DNA from: Actinomycetes bacterium
GTDB lineage: Bacteria; Actinomycetota; Actinomycetes; Actinomycetales; Micrococcaceae
Length of the DNA: 10,168 nucleotides
Direction: 5' to 3'
Assembly: GCA_023426375.1 (NCBI GenBank)
Contig: JAFAAV010000035.1
Coordinates: forward strand, 1 to 10,168
The position numbers were made by a program, and so were the translations under genes. The notes under the pieces are model-generated. The model was not told the origin of the DNA. It saw only the letters and a program-made list of their open reading frames with translations, and searched no databases. Below, piece by piece: positions 6,266 to 10,168 of the stretch. Position 1 is the first letter of the stretch. Each line of letters begins with the position of its first letter.

Positions 6266-7522
6266 TCAGCGTGCGAGCCGCGCGCCCCGACGGCTCACCG
6301 CAATGCCCAGACCCGCGCAGAGCAAGCCGAGCGCGAGCGCGACCCCGTAGTTGCTGTAAGCCGCCACGGTGAGCCCAGCCCACGCCCCCAGGGTGCCTCC
6401 GAGCATGCTGATGGACGTCAGCAACGTGAAGTCTCCACCCGGATTCTCGGCGCGGGCCAGACCGAGATTGACCGCGTAGATCCCGGTGTTCATGATCGTG
6501 TAGCCGGCCAGCACGCACGAGGTACCCAGCACGCCGAAGGTCAGCTCGAGCCCACCACTCACCGGCCACAGCGAGGTGATTACGGGAATGAAACTGAGGC
6601 CACCGATCATTTGAACGGCCGCGCCGACGAGCATGGTGGTGGCCCTTCCCCACCGTCGGCACATGCGACCCCCGGCGAGAGCAGCACCCAGTGCGGGCAC
6701 GGAGGCCACCACGGAAGTAACCACGCCGATCCGGGTCAGGGACCATCCCGCGTCCACGAGGGCGGGGGTGACCAGGGACCAGAGGGCACCGGAACCGAGC
6801 GCGATCAGAGGGACCGCCACGAGACCCCACCGGCGAGCGCCCGGCTGTGAAAGCACGCCGAACATGTCCGTCAGTCGGATCCGTGATCGGGTTGCCTGCG
6901 CGCGGGGCGGTTCGACGTAGCGAGTCACGGTAGCCAGGGCGAGGGCCGTGAAGAACACCAGGGTCATCACTGCGGCGCGCCAACCCCACAGGTCGTACAC
7001 GAGCAGCGCGAGACCCCCTCCCACCAGCGTGCCCAGGTAGCTTGCGGCCACCTGGATTCCGGCGCCGGAATCGTGTTGGGATCTGTTCAGTCCACGGACC
7101 GACAGAGCATCTGCGGCAATGTCCTGTGTAGCCGAGAACAGCACGAAGGCACCGGCCAGGATCACCACGGCTCCCAGGCCCTGCACGGGATCAGAGATGA
7201 GCGCGAGCCCCAGCAGGCTCAGCACCATGAGTGACTGCAGGATCAACAACCATGTGCGGTAATGCCCGGATGTCGCGCGCGGAGACCAGCGATCCAGCAT
7301 CGGGGCCCACAGGAATTTGAGGGGCCACACGAGGCCGAGCAGTTGCAGCATTCCCAGGGCCGAGAGGTCCGCTCCCCCGTCCCGGAGGATCCCGGTGAGT
7401 CCGGTCGACAGGAATGACGCCCCGATGAACTGAGTCGTGTACAACGCCCACAGCAGCACCCAGAAATCCCGTCGGGTGGTGATGCCCGGCGTTTCCCGGT
7501 CTTTCAATAACGCGGTGCTCAT
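6266..7522 (-). CDS. MFS permease, probable RhtX/FptX-like siderophore importer
   Basis: This 418-residue integral membrane protein has about twelve hydrophobic helices: roughly 20-45, 56-77, 90-110, 116-135, 154-176, 181-200, 232-255, 264-285, 294-314, 323-345, 366-390 and 392-410. The loop between helices 2 and 3 has PLKFLWAPMLDRW (67-79), and helix 4 runs into SATQDIAADALSVR (130-143). Both are characteristic of the AmpG/RhtX/FptX branch of the major facilitator superfamily, whose RhtX and FptX members import intact ferric siderophores in Gram-negatives. Import is therefore favoured over export, but direction cannot be proved from sequence. The frame is open further upstream to 7789, but the true start is ATG at 7520-7522: TGGAG lies 6 bases ahead, and this ATG overlaps the stop of the siderophore-interacting protein by 4 bases. 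Confidence 0.88.
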   Translation of the reverse strand: MSTALLKDRETPGITTRRDFWVLLWALYTTQFIGASFLSTGLTGILRDGGADLSALGMLQLLGLVWPLKFLWAPMLDRWSPRATSGHYRTWLLILQSLMVLSLLGLALISDPVQGLGAVVILAGAFVLFSATQDIAADALSVRGLNRSQHDSGAGIQVAASYLGTLVGGGLALLVYDLWGWRAAVMTLVFFTALALATVTRYVEPPRAQATRSRIRLTDMFGVLSQPGARRWGLVAVPLIALGSGALWSLVTPALVDAGWSLTRIGVVTSVVASVPALGAALAGGRMCRRWGRATTMLVGAAVQMIGGLSFIPVITSLWPVSGGLELTFGVLGTSCVLAGYTIMNTGIYAVNLGLARAENPGGDFTLLTSISMLGGTLGAWAGLTVAAYSNYGVALALGLLCAGLGIAVSRRGARLAR

Positions 7523-8322
7523 GCGTGTCTCCAGTAGGCGGTAGCGCAGACATTGTTCTTGGGGAGCTCGTAGCGGGTACGCAGGGTCGAGGTCAGCTGA
7601 CGGTTCGCGGTGGCCTCCACCGCGATCCACACACGGTCCCGTTCCGTGAGAGGATCCTGCTCCCAGTGTTCCGTGAGCGCTTGGGCAATTCCGGGGCCGT
7701 TCCCGTCCCGATGTACCCACCGCACTCGGTGATTCGGGCCGCCGCTCACGGGCAGTTCGTGATCCCGGGGATCCACATGTTCGAGCCACACCTCCGCGGG
7801 CTCGTCACCCAGGCGATCGAGCATGGAATTGACCGCGGGCAGGCTCGCGGGGTCACCCACGATGATTGTGCGTCCCGTCCACGGTGCGCCCAGCATCATG
7901 GCCGGAGCGGCCGCGGTGGACGACGGCGCCGCGGTGGACGACGGCGCCGCGCGGCGTCGGGAGCGCTTCTTCAGCTCCCACGGTGGCGCACTGCCGAGCA
8001 AGGACGCGCCGATCGCGTCACCGGCCACGCATGTGCGGGCCCAGTCCGAGGCCACGCCTTCGTGCAACGCGAACTCGAGCCAGAAGCGGCCTTCCTCCGG
8101 TTCCGGGTCCACCACGGTGAAGGCACGCTGGTGTGTGCGGCCGTCGTCGTCGAACCACAACCGCAGCCACATGGTGGGAAACGGTGGCCACCGAGTGAGC
8201 AGCCCGCCGTCCGCCACCTGAATCCGGACATACGTGGGACTGACCTGGTGACGACGCAGAACGGTGAGTTCCGTCTCCGTTGAGCCCAGGGCTCGAATCA
8301 TCAAATGCTCCCATTCGGGCAT
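7519..8322 (-). CDS. Siderophore-interacting protein, FAD/NAD(P)H ferric-siderophore reductase
   Basis: This 267-residue cytosolic flavoprotein resembles the SIP/ViuB family, which releases iron by reducing imported ferric siderophores. The FAD-binding barrel spans about 15-115 and contains the flavin motif QRAFTVVDPE (65-74), with R66 and T69 in the usual R-x-[YF]-[ST] arrangement, then WARTCVAGDAIGASLLG (94-110). The NAD(P)H domain starts near 150 with TIIVGDPASLPAVNSML. The C-terminus AYWRHA matches the family ending. Between the domains is an unusual linker: basic KKRSRRR (118-124), then AAPSST twice. ATG at 8320-8322 was chosen over the upstream ATG at 8361 because AAGGAG lies 7 bases ahead, and the longer form would start inside the iron box region. 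Its stop overlaps the MFS start, so reductase and permease are coupled. Confidence 0.92.
   Translation of the reverse strand: MPEWEHLMIRALGSTETELTVLRRHQVSPTYVRIQVADGGLLTRWPPFPTMWLRLWFDDDGRTHQRAFTVVDPEPEEGRFWLEFALHEGVASDWARTCVAGDAIGASLLGSAPPWELKKRSRRRAAPSSTAAPSSTAAAPAMMLGAPWTGRTIIVGDPASLPAVNSMLDRLGDEPAEVWLEHVDPRDHELPVSGGPNHRVRWVHRDGNGPGIAQALTEHWEQDPLTERDRVWIAVEATANRQLTSTLRTRYELPKNNVCATAYWRHA
7913..7948. repeat. Two exact tandem copies of an 18-bp unit inside the reductase gene
   Basis: Copies at 7913-7930 and 7931-7948 are identical (GCGGTGGACGACGGCGCC). Eighteen is a multiple of three, so the reading frame is kept and the encoded protein repeats the six residues AAPSST (125-136). It sits in the linker between the flavin and nicotinamide domains. 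Confidence 0.95.
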
Positions 8323-8329
8323 CCGCAGG

Positions 8330-8335
8330 CTCCTT
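8330..8335 (-). promoter_or_regulatory. Ribosome binding site fixing the reductase start
   Basis: AAGGAG, part of a longer AAAAGGAG, lies 7 bases before the ATG at 8320-8322. It is among the strongest ribosome binding sites in the window and decides against the upstream in-frame ATG at 8361. Confidence 0.85.
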
Positions 8336-8367
8336 TTGGTCGTGTTCGACGGATCACACAAGCAATG

Positions 8368-8386
8368 TTAGGTTAGCCTAACCTAT
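8368..8386. promoter_or_regulatory. DtxR/IdeR iron box in the divergent siderophore promoter region
   Basis: The sequence TTAGGTTAGCCTAACCTAT matches the 19-bp DtxR/IdeR consensus TTAGGTTAGCCTAACCTAA at 18 of 19 positions; only the last base differs. It is a palindrome centred on 8377, about 55 bases before the reductase start and 75 bases before the decarboxylase start. Iron-loaded DtxR-type repressors bind this element and shut off iron uptake genes. TANNNT hexamers overlap it on both strands (TAACCT at 8379-8384 on plus; TAACAT over 8365-8370 on minus), so one bound repressor could block both transcripts. Confidence 0.93.
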
Positions 8387-8451
8387 TCGGTATTAGCGCA
8401 TAGCTGTATGCCCTAATTCATGTTTTGACCCCTACGGGAAGACGCACTTTC

Positions 8452-9921
8452 ATGAGTTCACCGTTGCTGAATGGCTCAACCGTCCCTCAGCTGATGCGGG
8501 CCGTCACCACGGCCACCGCAGCCGGCGCCGCACGTTTGGCCGCGGCCGACATACCCCACTGTCCCGCCGATCACGACCAGTTGCGCAGCATGTTCGACCG
8601 GGTTGATCTCGACGATCACCTGGGAGATCTGGACGCGGCCATCGATGAGATCGACCGCCTGTGGTTGCGGAACGCCGTGTGGTTCCACCATCCCCGAACC
8701 ATTGCCCACCTGAACTGTCCCGTGGCCCTCCCCGCCGTGGCGGCCGACGCCTTGGCTGCCACCGTCAACACCTCCATGGACACGTGGGACCAATCCAAGG
8801 CAGCTACGTTGATCGAACGAAAAATTCTGGCCTGGACCGCGGAGCAGATCGGCTTCCCCAGCGGTGCTGACGGCATGTTCACGCCCGGCGGCACCACCTC
8901 CAACTTGCAGGCCCTCATGCTCGCGCGCGATGAATCACTCGAGTTCGGTGGCCGTCTGCCCGGCGCGCCTCCGCGCCCAGTTCGCGCTGCCACCCTGCGG
9001 ATTCTGGCGAGCGCGGAGAGTCATTTTTCGGTGGTCACCGCCGCACGCATTCTGGGTCTCGACGACGACGCCGTGGTCACCGTTCCTGTCGATGCGAACG
9101 GCCGGATGTGCGTTGCCGCCCTCGAGGAACTCATCAACGGACTCGAACAGCAGGGACTCACCCCTCTGACAGTCGTGGCCACTGCCGGCACCACAGACCG
9201 CGGTGTAGTGGATCCGGTCGGTGAGATCTCCGCGGTCTGCCGGGCTCACGGAGTGTGGTTGCACGTGGACGCCGCCTATGGCGGCGGGCTGCTGGCCAGC
9301 CGCCGCCATCGCGGACAACTGGCGGGTATCAACTACGCGGATTCGGTGACCATCGACTTTCACAAGACATGGTTCCAGCCGGTGAGTTGCTCAGTGGTCC
9401 TCGTGCGGGACGGGCGCACACTGCGGCACTGCACCCACCACGCGGCGTACCTCAACCCGGCGGACACCCCCGAGCCCAACCAAGTGGACCGTTCGCTGCA
9501 GACCACTCGGCGTTTCGACGCGCTCAAGATCTGGCTCACGCTGCGCACTTTGGGCGCGGACGTGATCGGAGAGATGCTCGACCAAGTCATTGAACTGGCC
9601 GATCGGGTCGCAGACACGCTCGAGCAGGACCCGCGTTTCGAGCTCGTGTGCCGCCCCGCTCTGAGCACCGTCCTCTTCAGATGGATTCCCACCGACGGCA
9701 CCCCATCCGACGACGTGGTCCGCGCCATCAGGCGCCGAGTGTGGGAATCAGGGCGCGCGACCATCGCCGAAACCGTGATCGAGGGCCGCCCGTGCCTGAA
9801 GATCACGCTGCTCAATCCGGATGCCACTCACGCAGACGTCATGAGTGTGATGACACTCATCCACCGTGCGGGCCAGTCGCTGCTGTCCCCCGCCGCGAGC
9901 TACCGGGAGGCCGCCGTATGA
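8452..9921 (+). CDS. PLP-dependent group II decarboxylase, DesA-type (siderophore precursor)
   Basis: This 489-residue cytosolic decarboxylase belongs to the glutamate/aromatic/diaminobutyrate/lysine decarboxylase family. K305 in TIDFHKTWFQP forms the internal aldimine with pyridoxal phosphate, D273 in HVDAAYGGG pairs with the pyridine nitrogen, and H191 in SAESHFS stacks on the cofactor ring. TPGGTTSNLQAL is the phosphate-binding stretch. Length is normal. The next gene is an N-hydroxylase, so the likely reaction is lysine to cadaverine for a desferrioxamine-like siderophore; ornithine or 2,4-diaminobutyrate as substrate cannot be excluded. An upstream in-frame TTG at 8425 exists, but ATG at 8452 gives the family-like N-terminus; the ribosome binding site before it is weak (GGGAAG, 10 bases away). 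The stop overlaps the next start. Expression is probably repressed by iron through the box at 8368-8386. Confidence 0.93.
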   Translation: MSSPLLNGSTVPQLMRAVTTATAAGAARLAAADIPHCPADHDQLRSMFDRVDLDDHLGDLDAAIDEIDRLWLRNAVWFHHPRTIAHLNCPVALPAVAADALAATVNTSMDTWDQSKAATLIERKILAWTAEQIGFPSGADGMFTPGGTTSNLQALMLARDESLEFGGRLPGAPPRPVRAATLRILASAESHFSVVTAARILGLDDDAVVTVPVDANGRMCVAALEELINGLEQQGLTPLTVVATAGTTDRGVVDPVGEISAVCRAHGVWLHVDAAYGGGLLASRRHRGQLAGINYADSVTIDFHKTWFQPVSCSVVLVRDGRTLRHCTHHAAYLNPADTPEPNQVDRSLQTTRRFDALKIWLTLRTLGADVIGEMLDQVIELADRVADTLEQDPRFELVCRPALSTVLFRWIPTDGTPSDDVVRAIRRRVWESGRATIAETVIEGRPCLKITLLNPDATHADVMSVMTLIHRAGQSLLSPAASYREAAV

Positions 9922-10168
9922 CTGCGCAACATTCTTCGCCCCTTGTCGGCACCGTGTCGGTACAGGGGACGGCAGACGAACCGCTCGATCTACTCTGTGT
10001 AGGAATCGGCCCTTTCGGTTTGGGTCTTGCGTGTCTCGCAGATCCACTCGACAACCTGTCGGTCGCGTTCCTGGACCGGGCACCGGAGTTCAATTGGCAC
10101 CCCGGTCTGCTCTTCGACCGAGCGACCCTGCAGGTTCCGTTCCTTGCCGACCTGGTCACCATGGCGGA
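9918..10168 (+). CDS. FAD-dependent lysine/cadaverine N-hydroxylase, N-terminal part (cut by window edge)
   Basis: The first 83 codons are present; the frame is open at the window end. After a 20-residue polar leader comes LDLLCVGIGPFGLGLACLAD, whose GIGPFGLGLA (29-38) is the FAD-binding GxGPxxLxxA motif of siderophore N-monooxygenases (IucD, DesB, SidA). FLDRAPEFNWHPGLLF (51-66) and ATLQVPFLADLVT (69-81) are highly conserved in this family. Such enzymes hydroxylate the terminal amine of lysine, ornithine or cadaverine using NADPH and O2, preparing the hydroxamate that binds Fe(III). The ATG overlaps the decarboxylase stop (ATGA) and follows GGGAGG by 7 bases, so it is the second gene of the biosynthetic operon. 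Pairing with a decarboxylase favours a DesB-like cadaverine hydroxylase. Position 34 is Gly where Asn is usual. Confidence 0.93.
   Translation, partial: MTAQHSSPLVGTVSVQGTADEPLDLLCVGIGPFGLGLACLADPLDNLSVAFLDRAPEFNWHPGLLFDRATLQVPFLADLVTMA

Noticed and set aside
7523..7789. Upstream extension of the MFS reading frame
   Set aside because: The added residues are an Arg/Gly/Pro-rich stretch out of frame with the overlapping reductase gene; the ATG at 7522 has a ribosome binding site and begins the normal MFS N-terminus.
8323..8361. Longer start for the siderophore reductase at 8361
   Set aside because: The ATG at 8322 has an excellent AAGGAG at 7 bases, while the upstream ATG lies beside the iron box and would add an unrelated 13-residue leader.
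8409..8428. Two tiny ATG-initiated frames (two codons each) ahead of the decarboxylase
   Set aside because: ATG-CCC-TAA and ATG-TTT-TGA are too short to judge, lack ribosome binding sites, and are expected by chance.
8425..8451. TTG start extending the decarboxylase by 9 residues
   Set aside because: TTG is rare, has no ribosome binding site, and the extension looks unlike the family; ATG at 8452 is preferred although its own site is weak.
1..10168. Possible defence system, mobile element, CRISPR array or tRNA
   Set aside because: No transposase, integrase, nuclease or repeat-spacer pattern was seen, and all gene-sized space is filled by recognised metabolic and iron-acquisition genes.

Overview
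This window is high-GC DNA with tightly packed genes, GTG starts, repeated ATGA stop/start overlaps and actinobacterial protein families throughout. It most resembles a chromosome of the Micrococcales, probably Micrococcaceae (Arthrobacter/Kocuria-like). That placement is inferred from protein similarity recalled from memory, not from a search. There are ten protein-coding genes, two of them cut by the window edges. I see no rRNA, tRNA, CRISPR array, insertion sequence or phage gene.

Left part (1-3994) is conserved housekeeping DNA. On the minus strand lie a ribose-5-phosphate isomerase B and, 2 bases after it, the start of a Nei/Fpg-type DNA glycosylase. Diverging from them on the plus strand are a PepN-type M1 aminopeptidase and a truncated haemoglobin of the GlbO type, joined by a 4-base overlap. 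The same neighbourhood (nei1, rpiB, pepN, glbO, then a hotdog thioesterase) is known in Mycobacterium tuberculosis (Rv2464c to Rv2475c). The DsbA-like gene that sits between rpiB and pepN there (Rv2466c) has no counterpart here.

Middle part (3995-6243) begins with a perfect 17-bp hairpin separating glbO from a convergent minus-strand pair: a YbgC-like acyl-CoA thioesterase and, downstream by a 4-base overlap, a protein of unknown function. A TesB-type acyl-CoA thioesterase diverges from that pair across about 35 bases, with a TANNNT element placed for a leaderless transcript. It ends at a strong intrinsic terminator.

Right part (6266-10168) is an iron-acquisition locus. On the minus strand are a siderophore-interacting flavoreductase and a 12-helix MFS permease resembling the RhtX/FptX siderophore importers, translationally coupled. 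On the plus strand are a PLP-dependent decarboxylase of the DesA type and the start of an FAD-dependent N-hydroxylase of the DesB/IucD type, again coupled. A near-perfect 19-bp DtxR/IdeR iron box (8368-8386) lies in the 129-bp divergent intergenic region and could control both sides. The combined reading is a hydroxamate, desferrioxamine-like siderophore system: precursor made by decarboxylation and N-hydroxylation, uptake by an MFS permease, iron release by the reductase. The acetylation and NIS-synthetase genes expected next lie beyond the window.

I did not find a wholly new system. The points most worth a second look are the MFS-plus-reductase pairing in a Gram-positive, the 18-bp in-frame tandem repeat in the reductase linker, the disordered N-terminal extension on GlbO, and the uncharacterised 237-residue protein.
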